DNA of 64,000 nucleotides from an uncultured Lachnospiraceae bacterium (GCA_910577645.1 CAJTOL010000005.1:106568-170567); one strand, 5' to 3'. Counted from the stretch's first letter, positions 51,390-60,834 are shown. The notes: generated from the letters alone by a model not told the origin. Made by a program: numbers and translations.

Positions 51390-52037
51390 ATGTTTACCGG
51401 GATTGTAGAAGAAATTGGAACAGTCAGGCAAATAAAAAAAGGGAAACATTCTGCCGTTCTCACAATCAGCGCCGGGGATGTGCTGGACGGCACAAAGACG
51501 GGGGACAGCATTGCCGTAAATGGGATCTGTCTAACGGTTACTGCCGTGCTTCCCGGCGCATTTATGGCAGACGTTATGCACGAAACCTTAAACCGCTCTG
51601 CGCTTATAGGGCTTTCGGCTGGAAGTCCTGTAAACTTAGAGAGAGCTATGCAGGCAAATGGGAGGTTCGGCGGGCATATTGTAGCGGGACATGTGGATGG
51701 CACAGGAAAAATTGTAAAGATAGAAAGAGACGATACAGCGGTTTGGTTTACCATACAGACAAAGCCGGAACTTATGCGTTATATTGTAGAAAAAGGTTCT
51801 GTGGCAATAGACGGTATCAGCCTGACTGTAGCCAAAATAACAGAAAGCGATTTTTCTGTTTCAGCTATCCCTCATACAGTAAAACAGACCGTTTTACAGG
51901 AAAAGCGGAAAGGAGATTTGGTGAATCTGGAAACGGATATTATTGGAAAGTATGTAGAAAAGCTTTTATCCCCTGCTTTAGAAGAGCAAAAGGAGAGTAA
52001 AATTACAAAAGAATTTTTGACAAACTGCGGATTTTAG
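51390..52037 (+). CDS. ribE: Riboflavin synthase alpha chain
   Basis: A 215-residue riboflavin synthase with two similar lumazine-binding halves (MFTGIVEEIGTV and GHIVAGHVDGTGKI; internal MNxExLxRT-like MHETLNRSAL). It dismutates two lumazines to riboflavin. Ribosome site GAGAGGTGGAG overlaps the end of ribD. Confidence 0.96.
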   Translation: MFTGIVEEIGTVRQIKKGKHSAVLTISAGDVLDGTKTGDSIAVNGICLTVTAVLPGAFMADVMHETLNRSALIGLSAGSPVNLERAMQANGRFGGHIVAGHVDGTGKIVKIERDDTAVWFTIQTKPELMRYIVEKGSVAIDGISLTVAKITESDFSVSAIPHTVKQTVLQEKRKGDLVNLETDIIGKYVEKLLSPALEEQKESKITKEFLTNCGF

Positions 52038-52048
52038 GAGGACGGGAA

Positions 52049-53248
52049 ATGGGAACATTTAATACAATTGAGGAGGCACTTGAGGACTTAAAAAAGGGTA
52101 AAATTATTTTGGTGACAGACGATCCGGGGCGTGAAAATGAAGGAGATTTGATTTGTGCGGCAGAATTTGCTACAACAGAGAACATCAATTTTATGGCAAC
52201 CTATGGAAAAGGGTTAATCTGTATGCCTATGTCAGAGGAATATGTAAAAAAGCTAAAAATAGGGCAGATGGTGGAAAAAAATACGGACAACCATGAAACC
52301 GCTTTTACGGTATCCATAGACCATGTATCCACCTCAACAGGTATTTCTGCAGCAGAACGCGCTGTTACAGCGCGGGCCTGCATTGAGGAAAATGCAAAGC
52401 CGGAGGATTTCCGCAGGCCCGGACACATGTTCCCATTGCTTGCAAAGAAAAACGGCGTGCTGGAGCGGAACGGACATACAGAAGCGACGGTAGATTTATG
52501 TCGTCTGGCCGGGCTAAAGGAGTGCGGGCTGTGTTGTGAAATTATGGGGAAGGACGGAACAATGATGCGTACACCGGAACTTTCACAACTGGCAAAAGAA
52601 TTTGGCATAAAGTTTGTTACGATTCAGGATTTACAGAATTACCGAAAATGCCATGAAAAATTGGTTGACCGGGTAACCACGGTCAAAATGCCTACAAAAT
52701 ACGGGGAGTTTATTGCCTGCGGCTTTGTAAACCGACTGAATGGAGAACATCACATTGCATTGATAAAAGGTGAAATCGGAGATGGAAAAAATGTTCTCTG
52801 CCGTGTTCATTCAGAATGTTTAACCGGCGATACCTTTGGCTCTCTGCGCTGTGACTGCGGACAGCAGCTTGCCTCTGCTCTTACACAGATTGAAAGAGAA
52901 GGGAGGGGGATTTTGCTTTATATGCGGCAGGAGGGGCGCGGCATCGGGCTTATCAATAAACTGCGGGCGTATGAGCTGCAAGAACAGGGTATGGACACAT
53001 TGGAAGCGAATCTTGCTCTGGGATTTTCCGGTGATGAACGAAAATACTATATCGGCGCACAGATTTTGCGGGATTTAGGGGTTACGAGCATGCGGCTTTT
53101 GACAAACAATCCGGATAAAGTTTATCAGCTAAAAGAATTCGGATTAGAGATAGCGGAGCGTGTGCCTCTTCAGATGAACGCCACAGCCCATGACCTGTTC
53201 TATCTGAAGACCAAGCAGAAACGCATGGGACATATCTTGAACTATTAA
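52049..53248 (+). CDS. ribBA: Bifunctional DHBP synthase / GTP cyclohydrolase II
   Basis: A 399-residue RibBA fusion. Residues 1-200 are 3,4-dihydroxy-2-butanone-4-phosphate synthase (DDPGRENEGDLICAAE, STSTGISAAERA). Residues 205-399 are GTP cyclohydrolase II (zinc cysteines in CLTGDTFGSLRCDCG, GRGIGLINKLRAY). It supplies both starting branches of riboflavin synthesis. Confidence 0.97.
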   Translation: MGTFNTIEEALEDLKKGKIILVTDDPGRENEGDLICAAEFATTENINFMATYGKGLICMPMSEEYVKKLKIGQMVEKNTDNHETAFTVSIDHVSTSTGISAAERAVTARACIEENAKPEDFRRPGHMFPLLAKKNGVLERNGHTEATVDLCRLAGLKECGLCCEIMGKDGTMMRTPELSQLAKEFGIKFVTIQDLQNYRKCHEKLVDRVTTVKMPTKYGEFIACGFVNRLNGEHHIALIKGEIGDGKNVLCRVHSECLTGDTFGSLRCDCGQQLASALTQIEREGRGILLYMRQEGRGIGLINKLRAYELQEQGMDTLEANLALGFSGDERKYYIGAQILRDLGVTSMRLLTNNPDKVYQLKEFGLEIAERVPLQMNATAHDLFYLKTKQKRMGHILNY

Positions 53249-53290
53249 TATACAACCGTGTCTATTGAAGGAAAAGGAAGGGAGATCAAT

Positions 53291-53770
53291 ATGAAAACAT
53301 TTGAAGGAAAACTGACGGCAAAAGAAATAAAAATCGGTATTGTTGCAGCAAGGTTTAATGAATTTATTACGTCAAAGCTGCTAAGCGGGGCGGTAGACGG
53401 CCTGGTACGCCATGATGTGAAAGAGGAGGATATTCATGTAGCATGGGTGCCGGGGGCATTTGAAATACCTCTCATTGCATCTAAAATGGCCAAAAGCGGA
53501 AAATACGATGCGGTCATTTGCCTTGGAGCGGTTATTCGCGGTTCAACCAGCCATTATGATTACGTATGCAATGAGGTTTCAAAGGGGATCGCAGCTGTGT
53601 CGCTGGAAAGCGGAATTCCGGTTTTGTTTGGCGTGCTTACCACTGAAAATATTGAGCAGGCCATTGAGCGTGCAGGAACCAAGGCAGGAAATAAAGGCTA
53701 TGACTGTGCAATGAGCGCAATTGAAATGGTTAATTTAATTCAGGAAATGGAGTGTCTGATGGAAGATTGA
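53291..53770 (+). CDS. ribH: 6,7-dimethyl-8-ribityllumazine synthase
   Basis: A 159-residue lumazine synthase: GIVAARFNEFITSKLL, WVPGAFEIPL, ALGAVIRGSTSHYDYVCNE in part, and GVLTTENIEQA. It forms capsids in most bacteria. The start at 53291 has AGGAAGGGAG upstream. Last gene of the operon; a perfect inverted repeat (AGATTGAAT at 53764, ATTCAATCT at 53799) begins at its stop codon but lacks a T-run. Confidence 0.96.
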   Translation: MKTFEGKLTAKEIKIGIVAARFNEFITSKLLSGAVDGLVRHDVKEEDIHVAWVPGAFEIPLIASKMAKSGKYDAVICLGAVIRGSTSHYDYVCNEVSKGIAAVSLESGIPVLFGVLTTENIEQAIERAGTKAGNKGYDCAMSAIEMVNLIQEMECLMED

Positions 53771-53943
53771 ATGGTTTTGCGGAAGCCTTCAGGAAGGAAT
53801 TCAATCTATTCTGGTAATAAGATCTAACAAATGGACAGATTTTTATATTATTTTTCCATAGAAAGAAGGGAAGAAAACGATAAAATAGAACAATAAGAAC
53901 AAGGTTACATATAGAATATCTTGTGAAATTCAGGAGGGACAAT

Positions 53944-56175
53944 ATGGGAATTATTTTTAATGAAAGCACGAAAGAATTTCATTTGTATAACGAGAACATC
54001 AGCTATCTGATGAAAATTATGCGAAATGATCAAATGGGCCAGCTTTACTTTGGCAAGCGGATTCCCCAAAAGGAAAATTATGACTATCTTACCGAAAATC
54101 GATACCGCCCGGTAACGTCATATGTATTTGATAATGAATATTCCTTTACGCTGGAGCATTTAAAGCAGGAATATCCCTCCTATGGAACCACGGATTATCG
54201 TATGCCGGCTCTGGAGATTTTACAGCCCAATGGCAGCCGGATTACGGATTTTAGGTATATTTCCCATAAGATTTATAAAGGAAAGCCGGCTTTAAAAGGG
54301 CTGCCTGCCACATACACAGAGTCAGAGGAAGAGGCGGATACTTTAGAGCTGGTTTTGCGGGATGAGCTTCTTCAGATAGAGATGACTCTGCTATATACCA
54401 TATTCCAAAAGGAAAATGCCATCGCCAGAAGTGTCCGCTTTGAAAACAAGGGAAGGGAAGCGTATCAGCTTACCCGTGCAATGAGCCTTTCTTTGGATTT
54501 ACCCGATGATGAATATGAGTGGATTCAGTTTTCCGGCGCATGGGGAAGAGAGCGATATGTAAAGACCAGAATGCTTCAGCAGGGGATTCAGTCTGTGGGA
54601 AGTACCCGGGGAGCTTCCAGCCATCACCATAATCCTTTTGTGATGCTGAAAAGGCCTGCCGCAGATGAATTTCAAGGGGAGGTTATGGGATTTTCCTTGA
54701 TTTATTCCGGAAATTTCCTTGCTCAGGCAGAAGTTGACACTTATAATGTGACGCGGATGATGATCGGTATCCATCCCCTTGGATTTTCCTGGTGCTTAAA
54801 TCCAGGGGAGGAATTTCAAACCCCGGAGGCAGTGATGGTTTATTCTGCTGAGGGCATGAATGGCATGAGCCAGACCTTCCACCGGCTGTTCCGTACCAGA
54901 CTGGCCAGAGGATTTTGGCGGGATAAAGAGCGCCCGATCCTGTTAAATAATTGGGAAGCCACTTATTTTGATTTTACGGAAGAAAAGCTGATTGAGATTG
55001 CCAAAACGGCAAAAGAGGATGGGGTGGAGCTGTTTGTCCTGGATGACGGATGGTTCAGCACCCGCTGCGGCGAGACCAGCGGCCTTGGGGATTGGTGGCC
55101 TAATTTAGAGCGCCTGCCCCGGGGAATTAAGGGCCTTTCGGAAACCATCGAGGAGCTGGGGCTGAAATTTGGGCTTTGGTTTGAGCTGGAGATGGTGAAT
55201 AAGGACAGTGAGCTGTACCGCAGTCATCCGGACTGGATTATCCACACACCGGACAGACATGCTTCCCACGGAAGAAAGCAGTATGTGCTGGACTTTTCCC
55301 GGAAGGAAGTGGTGGACTATATCTATGAGATGGTAGCCAAAATTCTCAGAGAATCAAAAATTTCCTATATTAAATGGGATATGAACCGCAATATCACCGA
55401 ATGTTTTTCGGAAGGCTACGGCGCGGAGCATCAGGGAGAGATTTTCCACCGCTATATCCTGGGACTGTACGATTTGTATAACCGGCTGAATACAGAGTTT
55501 CCGGAGATCCTCTTTGAGTCTTGTGCAAGCGGCGGCGGACGGTTTGATCCGGGTCTCCTCTATTATGCGCCTCAGTGCTGGACCAGCGATGACACGGATG
55601 CGGTGGAGCGCCAAAAGATTCAATATGGAACCTCCTACGCTTATCCGGTCAGCTCTATGGGAGCCCATGTATCTATCACGCCGAATCATCAGCTGAACCG
55701 CACCACGCCGCTGAAAACAAGGGGGAATGTGGCCGCTTTCGGAGCCTTTGGCTATGAGCTGGATTTGGCCAGACTTACGGCCAGAGAGCGTGAGATCGTA
55801 AGGGAACAGATCGGCTTTGTGAAAAAGTACCGGAAGCTGATTCATACCGGCACATTTTACCGGCTGTTAAGTCCCTTTGAAGGAAATTTTACCGCATGGA
55901 TGGTGGTTTCTGAGGATAAGAAACAGGCAATTGTAGCGTATTTTAAAACGTTAAATGATGTAAACCGGGAGTTTAGGCGGCTCCGTCTGCAGGGATTAGA
56001 TCAGGATCTTTTCTATCACATGCAGGAAGAAGGAGAGGGGAAAGGCTCTTTCTACGGGAGCGAATTAATGAATATTGGCATGGTCACTACCGATGCGGCT
56101 GCCGGAGAACTGCCCCAAGGCGAAGCTCCCTGCAGTGACTTTTGGTCCAGAATTGTCGTGCTGGAGGCAGAATAA
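53944..56175 (+). CDS. Alpha-galactosidase, GH36
   Basis: A 743-residue GH36 enzyme: N-terminal beta-supersandwich, (beta/alpha)8 barrel with WEATYFDF, the nucleophile Asp479 in KWDMNR, FESCASGGGRFD and the acid/base Asp549 in TSDDTDAVERQ. No signal peptide is seen, so it is cytoplasmic and would cleave imported raffinose- or melibiose-type sugars. The start at 53944 follows AGGAGGG. The next gene overlaps its stop by one base. Confidence 0.95.
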   Translation: MGIIFNESTKEFHLYNENISYLMKIMRNDQMGQLYFGKRIPQKENYDYLTENRYRPVTSYVFDNEYSFTLEHLKQEYPSYGTTDYRMPALEILQPNGSRITDFRYISHKIYKGKPALKGLPATYTESEEEADTLELVLRDELLQIEMTLLYTIFQKENAIARSVRFENKGREAYQLTRAMSLSLDLPDDEYEWIQFSGAWGRERYVKTRMLQQGIQSVGSTRGASSHHHNPFVMLKRPAADEFQGEVMGFSLIYSGNFLAQAEVDTYNVTRMMIGIHPLGFSWCLNPGEEFQTPEAVMVYSAEGMNGMSQTFHRLFRTRLARGFWRDKERPILLNNWEATYFDFTEEKLIEIAKTAKEDGVELFVLDDGWFSTRCGETSGLGDWWPNLERLPRGIKGLSETIEELGLKFGLWFELEMVNKDSELYRSHPDWIIHTPDRHASHGRKQYVLDFSRKEVVDYIYEMVAKILRESKISYIKWDMNRNITECFSEGYGAEHQGEIFHRYILGLYDLYNRLNTEFPEILFESCASGGGRFDPGLLYYAPQCWTSDDTDAVERQKIQYGTSYAYPVSSMGAHVSITPNHQLNRTTPLKTRGNVAAFGAFGYELDLARLTAREREIVREQIGFVKKYRKLIHTGTFYRLLSPFEGNFTAWMVVSEDKKQAIVAYFKTLNDVNREFRRLRLQGLDQDLFYHMQEEGEGKGSFYGSELMNIGMVTTDAAAGELPQGEAPCSDFWSRIVVLEAE

Positions 56176-56813
56176 TGGACAAACATGAATCCTCACAAAA
56201 GTGGAAGCGGATTGCAATGTCCTTTTTTGGAGTCATTGTCACCGGATTTTGCATCGGTGCATTCCAAAAGGCGAATCTGGGGGCAGACCCATTTACCTGT
56301 TTTGTTACAGGAATCGCAAACATTTTTCATTCTACATACAGTACCTTTTACATCATTGTAACTGGCGCGCTGCTGGTGGGCGTGTTCTTTGTGGAAAAGC
56401 ATTATATCGGTATTGCTACGGTAATCAACCTGTTTTTTACCGGAATGGCGGCGGATTTTATGAGGAATATCTTAGACAATATTTTCCCCGCCCCGGGAAT
56501 GGCAGCGCGGCTTGTGATGATGCTTTTCGGGATTTTTGGAACCTGTTTTGCAGCTTCTGTATATTTCACCGCAGATTTAGGGGTGTCGGCATACGATGCG
56601 TGGTCTTTGATTGCGGCGAATAAATATAAGCTTATGCCGTTCCGCCTGTGCAGAATTGCCAGCGATTCTGTCTGCGTACTCACTGGCCTGATCTTCCACG
56701 TTACCATTGGGGTGGGAACGGTAATTACCGCACTGTTTATGGGACCGGTGGTGCAGTGGTTTAATACAAATGTATCAGAGCCGTTTCTGTATGGACATAA
56801 AGGAACTCAATAA
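56175..56813 (+). CDS. YczE/YitT-type membrane protein
   Basis: A 212-residue membrane protein with about five hydrophobic segments; FFGVIVTGFCIGAFQKANLGADPFTCF and LGVSAYDAWSLI are typical of the YczE/YyaS family. Function is unknown. It starts at the ATG overlapping the alpha-galactosidase stop (TAATG) with GGAGGC upstream, so it is translationally coupled and may aid sugar uptake, though this is a guess. Confidence 0.8.
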   Translation: MDKHESSQKWKRIAMSFFGVIVTGFCIGAFQKANLGADPFTCFVTGIANIFHSTYSTFYIIVTGALLVGVFFVEKHYIGIATVINLFFTGMAADFMRNILDNIFPAPGMAARLVMMLFGIFGTCFAASVYFTADLGVSAYDAWSLIAANKYKLMPFRLCRIASDSVCVLTGLIFHVTIGVGTVITALFMGPVVQWFNTNVSEPFLYGHKGTQ

Positions 56814-56826
56814 TTTTACAGCAATG

Positions 56827-57741
56827 CTAAAAGCGTATTTGATGGGAGGCCTCTTCAAGACCGGAAAGGGAGAGGCCTCCTGTTTCACTTTTCCGGATAT
56901 CCTCCTGGCTGGATAAGGTTTGATTTATAATCATCTTCCGGTAAGCGGCAGGGGACATGCCGTACTGCTGCCGGAAAAGCTTTATCAAGGACTCCGGCTG
57001 CTGATAACCGCAGGAATAGGCGATGTCAGATACGGAAAGATTGGAGGATTCCAGCAAGTGCTGCGCCTTGGTCATCCGGAATTTCTGAATATATTTTAAG
57101 GGAGAAAGCCCGGTGTGCTGTTTAAACAACGTGCTTAAATAGCTGCGGTTCAGCCCCACATGCTTTGCCACGCTGTCTGCCTGAAGAGGCTCCGCAATAT
57201 GGTCCCGGATATAGGCGATGGCCTGGCTGACATAGATATTTCCATTCCCAAAGGAAGATTTATCAGGGTCTGCAGCAGCTACCGTACTTAGAAAAAGATA
57301 CAGCATGGACAACATATAAAATGAGTCAACCGGGGTTTTTTGATTATGCTGGATCATACCTAAAATACATTGTGTCAGGGTGTCTTTTTCACTGCTTTTG
57401 AAAATCGGCTGCTCCTGGGAAAGTCCTAAGGAGGAAACGCACCGCTTGGCGTCTGCCCCGGAAAATCCCACCCAGATATAGGTCCATGGCTCTTCTTTAT
57501 CCGCCATATAAATGGTCTGATAATCTGGTTCAATCAAAAAACCCTTGCCTGCGGAAAGCTTATAGCGGGTGCCATTTACCACAAATTCACCCTTACCTTT
57601 TAAAATGTAGTGTATCAGATAATAAGGACGTACTGCCGGCCCGTATTTATGACAGGGCATGGTGATAGAATGACCGAAAGCGTTGACGCAGAGCTGTTGA
57701 TTTTTATGGCTGGGAATATTAATCGAAAGTGAATTTTCCAT
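56827..57741 (-). CDS. AraC-family regulator with N-terminal cupin domain
   Basis: A 304-residue AraC regulator with an MsmR/RafR-like N-terminal sugar-sensing domain (YLIHYILKGKGEFVVNGTRYKL) and a C-terminal double helix-turn-helix (LQADSVAKHVGLNRSYLSTLFKQHTG; VSDIAYSCGYQQPESLIKLFRQQYG). It converges on the alpha-galactosidase/YczE pair and is the natural candidate to control it. Ribosome site AAAGGAAG. The compositional change to the remnant-rich region begins just upstream. Confidence 0.92.
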   Translation of the reverse strand: MENSLSINIPSHKNQQLCVNAFGHSITMPCHKYGPAVRPYYLIHYILKGKGEFVVNGTRYKLSAGKGFLIEPDYQTIYMADKEEPWTYIWVGFSGADAKRCVSSLGLSQEQPIFKSSEKDTLTQCILGMIQHNQKTPVDSFYMLSMLYLFLSTVAAADPDKSSFGNGNIYVSQAIAYIRDHIAEPLQADSVAKHVGLNRSYLSTLFKQHTGLSPLKYIQKFRMTKAQHLLESSNLSVSDIAYSCGYQQPESLIKLFRQQYGMSPAAYRKMIINQTLSSQEDIRKSETGGLSLSGLEEASHQIRF

Positions 57742-57928
57742 AAAGCTTCCTTTCTCAATGTGCCGTGGGCCGCTGTCCGCAGGCGGGCCTGGCTAGCGTA
57801 CTGATACATTCATAATTGAGCAAACAGAACACCAGGATCCTACTTATTGTAACGCGGGTATTTCGAAAAATCAATCGAAAAAGCCTTCTGGAACCATTGA
57901 GAGAACTGTACTTCCGAAGATAAAAGAT
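57742..57928. other. Core/island transition, no gene seen
   Basis: No supported gene on either strand. The frame of the RAMA-like fragment is open through much of this stretch without a start codon, which suggests the fragment once continued upstream. Confidence 0.5.
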
Positions 57929-58216
57929 ATGCTTAGGTGGGGAGTAGTGAAAGCCGGAGATATTTTGGTCGCAAGAGGTTCTGATGAGGAGGCTGTCCTT
58001 CTTCAAAATGGACATGTTTCTATCAATGATGAGGAAATGTCTATGCAGGACTGGTTAAGAAGGGTAACGGGGTGGAAGTCTGTAGAAACATATAAATTTG
58101 CTATTCACAAAGAATCAGGCAAAATCTCCGCAGATTTTCAAGCTGCTCCAATTAACGCAGAGGAAGCTGCCCTTCCCCTGCGCCCGCGGCAGCCAGCTCC
58201 CCCTTTGTGGACTTGA
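57929..58216 (+). pseudogene. RAMA-like domain fragment
   Basis: A 95-codon frame with real protein character: GVVKAGDILVARGSDEEAVLLQ, NGHVS, then MSMQDWLRRVTGWKSVETYKF. The pattern resembles RAMA domains that sit at the C-terminus of restriction-modification proteins. There is no ribosome site and the upstream frame is open for about 130 bases without a start, so it looks like the cut-off tail of a larger gene. The last 20 residues (Ala/Pro-rich) look like read-through into unrelated DNA. The family match is tentative. Confidence 0.45.
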
Positions 58217-58235
58217 CGGTTATCTGTTTTATAGA

Positions 58236-58952
58236 TTATACCTTAATATCCAAAGATGGCTTCGGTTTTAATGAAAATTCGCTGTCGCCTTTTACAATGC
58301 GTTTTTCTACATCTTCACGGGTAATGTTGCGTACAATGCTTGTATCAAATGGCTGCCCATGCTGCCAGTTTGGGTTTGCTTCTCTTACAGCTTCGTAAAA
58401 TGCTTTTGTATACATTCGCTCATATTGTCCAAGAGTCCATGTACCGCTTAACCTATCTGCTTTGTTAACGCTTAACTGATAGCGCGTAAAAACCTCAGTA
58501 CGTTTTGTTGTATTGCCATTAGCGATTCCTTTTTCTTGTATGAAATGGCGCATTGTTTCATCAAACATGTCTTGCCGGGCAGTTTCGGAAACATCTATTA
58601 TTTTATGGAATTCAGACGGGTCTTTACCTGTAATGTCCATTCCCGCTACACCATAGGAATTTACGAAATCGCCGTCCTCATCCAAAAGTCCCATATAATT
58701 ACGAATAAATGTTTCTTCGTCTGCTTCAAGTAGATTTTTAAATTTAAAATCGAGGTCATCATATTTTTCCCCAAGCATCTGCTTAAGCATTTTCAGGTTT
58801 TGCAAATCCTTTTCAGCCTTCACTTCCGCAGCAGACTTAGTTGCTTCTCCGTTGGGATGTCCTTCGTCATACATTGCTTTCGCACGTTTGTATCGCGCGC
58901 TGTTTGTGTTAATTACACCTGTGTAAGGCTTATAACCTGCAACCATTGACAT
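58236..58952 (-). CDS. Unknown protein with sigma-28-type promoter
   Basis: A 238-residue soluble protein, no signal peptide or membrane segment. It starts MSMVAGYKPYTGVINTNSARYKRAKAMYDEG in outline (residues 1-30), with an acidic, helical middle (KNLLEADEETFIRNYMGLLDEDGD) and a charged C-terminus. No family is recognised. The ATG at 58952 has AAGGAGG upstream. An exact TAAA-N15-GCCGATAT promoter lies about 50 bases further up, pointing to the motility sigma factor regulon. It is in the AT-rich island yet looks intact. Confidence 0.75.
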   Translation of the reverse strand: MSMVAGYKPYTGVINTNSARYKRAKAMYDEGHPNGEATKSAAEVKAEKDLQNLKMLKQMLGEKYDDLDFKFKNLLEADEETFIRNYMGLLDEDGDFVNSYGVAGMDITGKDPSEFHKIIDVSETARQDMFDETMRHFIQEKGIANGNTTKRTEVFTRYQLSVNKADRLSGTWTLGQYERMYTKAFYEAVREANPNWQHGQPFDTSIVRNITREDVEKRIVKGDSEFSLKPKPSLDIKV

Positions 58953-59489
58953 AACGTAACCCTCCTTAAATATAAATTCTTTTTGACTATGCACTTTATT
59001 ATTATATCGGCAATTTAGCAGAATTTTTTAAGGAATCTTTTTCTATTCCCGGAATCCCGGAGTGCTAAAAAATAGAAACAGCATTTTTGCGGGGAATATG
59101 GAAACTATACAAATATCCGGACTGGGTGCAGGAGAAACGGACACGGGAAGCTACGGTGAAAAAGAAAGTAGGTTCCGTATAAAACTGCTTCTGAAATATA
59201 TGAGGGCGGTACCGGATCCCAGATGCGGCCGGTTTTCTTGTGGGAAGGACGATAATACGCAGGAGCCTTAGATGATGTGAAAAGCATCTGGAAGAATTGA
59301 GAGAGTATCTTCCATAACGGGGAAAGGGGATCGGGCAATGACTGGAAAAAATGTCCGTGCAGTACCAAAGTGCAGTTATTGCATTTTGGGGTCTTTTATT
59401 ATTCTGAAATAGATAAAATATTATTCCTTTCTGGTTAATAATATTCCGAAAATAAGATATTCTATTGAGGGAAGAGAGGTGTGATCTTT
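58953..59489. other. Mostly empty gap
   Basis: Apart from the sigma-28-type promoter at 59004-59030 nothing convincing is seen. A 69-codon + strand frame (59062-59271) lacks a ribosome site and protein-like character. Confidence 0.5.
59004..59030 (-). promoter_or_regulatory. Sigma-28 (FliA/SigD)-type promoter
   Basis: On the minus strand TAAA (59030-59027), exactly 15 bases, then GCCGATAT (59011-59004), identical to the Bacillus SigD consensus. It is followed by a ~50-base leader and AAGGAGG before the unknown gene. Confidence 0.8.
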
Positions 59490-59862
59490 ATGTATATTAC
59501 AGTAAAGCAGGTAGCAGAAAAGAGGGGAATTTCTGTTCGTATATATAATGCTGATAAGATCGTGAGTAAAAGTGCGCTTTATAATGTACCACCAGAATTT
59601 AAGACTCAGCGAAAAATGCTGAATCGTGGACTGGCAGAAGCAACCCCGTTTTTTGAAGCAGACGGTATTTATATACTTCCGGTTGGCGGCTTCGGATTTA
59701 GATCTTATTTTGAAATATAAGATGCATTAAAGATTGATAACATCATCAAGACTGACAATGATTTCTATCACACTTTTATAAGATTTAGTGTGACTGCGAC
59801 TTATGCTGAATGGAACAAGATTTCCTGTGACGGCAAAAATAAGACATCAAATACAAAAGTGG

Positions 59863-59892
59863 TTGATGTTTTTGCCGATAATATGATATACT
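59863..59892 (+). promoter_or_regulatory. Promoter of the Fic gene
   Basis: TTGATG (59863-59868), an 18-base spacer and TATACT (59887-59892). The -10 box overlaps a palindrome. Confidence 0.65.
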
Positions 59893-59908
59893 ATACGGTA
59901 AGTATAGT
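59890..59908. promoter_or_regulatory. Palindrome over the Fic promoter -10 box
   Basis: ACTATAC (59890-59896), five bases, then GTATAGT (59902-59908), a perfect 7-5-7 inverted repeat. It is a candidate operator, possibly bound by the HTH domain of the Fic protein itself. Confidence 0.55.
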
Positions 59909-59940
59909 TATTTGATTCGATTTATGACGGAGGATAGCAG

Positions 59941-60834
59941 ATGCGATACCTTTCAGTTACTGAAATAGCAAAAAAGTGGGATGTGTCGGAACGCAGCGTT
60001 AGAAATTACTGCGCCCAGGGACGTGTGAATGGTGCATTCCTTACCGGAAAGACTTGGAACATTCCTGAAAATGCAGAAAAACCGGAGCGTACCAACAAAC
60101 GAAAAGAGGAACCTATTACCCTGTTGGATATTCTGAAAGAGCAGAAAGCAAGCAAATACTCCGGCGGTATTTACCATAAAACGCAGATTGATTTGACATA
60201 TAACTCAAATCACATTGAAGGCAGCCGGCTGACTCACGATCAGACCAGATATATTTTTGAAACCAATACTATTGGCGTGGAAAATGAAGTTCTTAATGTT
60301 GATGACGTGATTGAAACGGCAAATCATTTCCGCTGTATCGACATGATTATCGAGAACGCAAAAACGGCATTAACCGAGAAGTATATTAAGGAGCTTCATC
60401 TGATCCTGAAGAACGGTACAAGTGATTCCAGAAAAGATTGGTTTGCTGTTGGCGACTATAAGAAGCTTCCGAATGAGGTTGGCGGTATGGATACTGCCTT
60501 TCCGGAAGAAGTTGCCGATAAGATGAAAGTGCTGCTGGCAGAATACAATTCCAAGGAAGAAAAGACCTTTGAAGATATTCTGGATTTCCATGTGAAGTTT
60601 GAGAGAATCCATCCGTTCCAAGATGGTAACGGTCGTGTAGGAAGATTGATTATGTTCAAGGAATGCCTGAAATATAATATTGTTCCATTCATCATTGAGG
60701 ATAATCGGAAGATGTTTTATTACCGAGGTTTGAAAGAATGGAACAACGAAAAAGGCTATCTGACAGATACCTGTTTGACCGCACAGGACAAATATAAAGT
60801 GTATTTGGACTATTTCAGGATTGCCTATGAATGA
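59941..60834 (+). CDS. Fic-family protein with N-terminal helix-turn-helix
   Basis: A 297-residue Fic protein. Residues 1-45 form a helix-turn-helix (VTEIAKKWDVSERSVRNYC). The catalytic loop HPFQDGNGRVGR starts at His224 and is complete for AMP transfer. An inhibitory motif SNHIEG (from Ser89) lies N-terminal to the Fic core, as in class II Fic enzymes. Such proteins AMPylate targets and can act as toxins, often self-regulated. Ribosome site GGAGG. It has its own promoter with a palindrome, consistent with autoregulation. Confidence 0.92.
   Translation: MRYLSVTEIAKKWDVSERSVRNYCAQGRVNGAFLTGKTWNIPENAEKPERTNKRKEEPITLLDILKEQKASKYSGGIYHKTQIDLTYNSNHIEGSRLTHDQTRYIFETNTIGVENEVLNVDDVIETANHFRCIDMIIENAKTALTEKYIKELHLILKNGTSDSRKDWFAVGDYKKLPNEVGGMDTAFPEEVADKMKVLLAEYNSKEEKTFEDILDFHVKFERIHPFQDGNGRVGRLIMFKECLKYNIVPFIIEDNRKMFYYRGLKEWNNEKGYLTDTCLTAQDKYKVYLDYFRIAYE

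Larger units (their letters stand above)
59490..59915 (+). pseudogene. Broken gene with N-terminal helix-turn-helix
   Basis: It starts MYITVKQVAEKRGISVR, a helix-turn-helix resembling the start of the Fic gene downstream. The frame meets a TAA at 59718 but then stays open and protein-like in the same frame (DALKIDNIIKTDNDFYH ... FADNMIYYTV) to TGA 59913. This suggests two or more gene pieces joined by deletion, with an in-frame stop. Readthrough is possible but unsupported. Confidence 0.5.

Noticed and set aside
59062..59368. Short frames on both strands between the unknown gene and the HTH fragment
   Set aside because: They lack ribosome sites and recognisable domains, and overlap each other on opposite strands.
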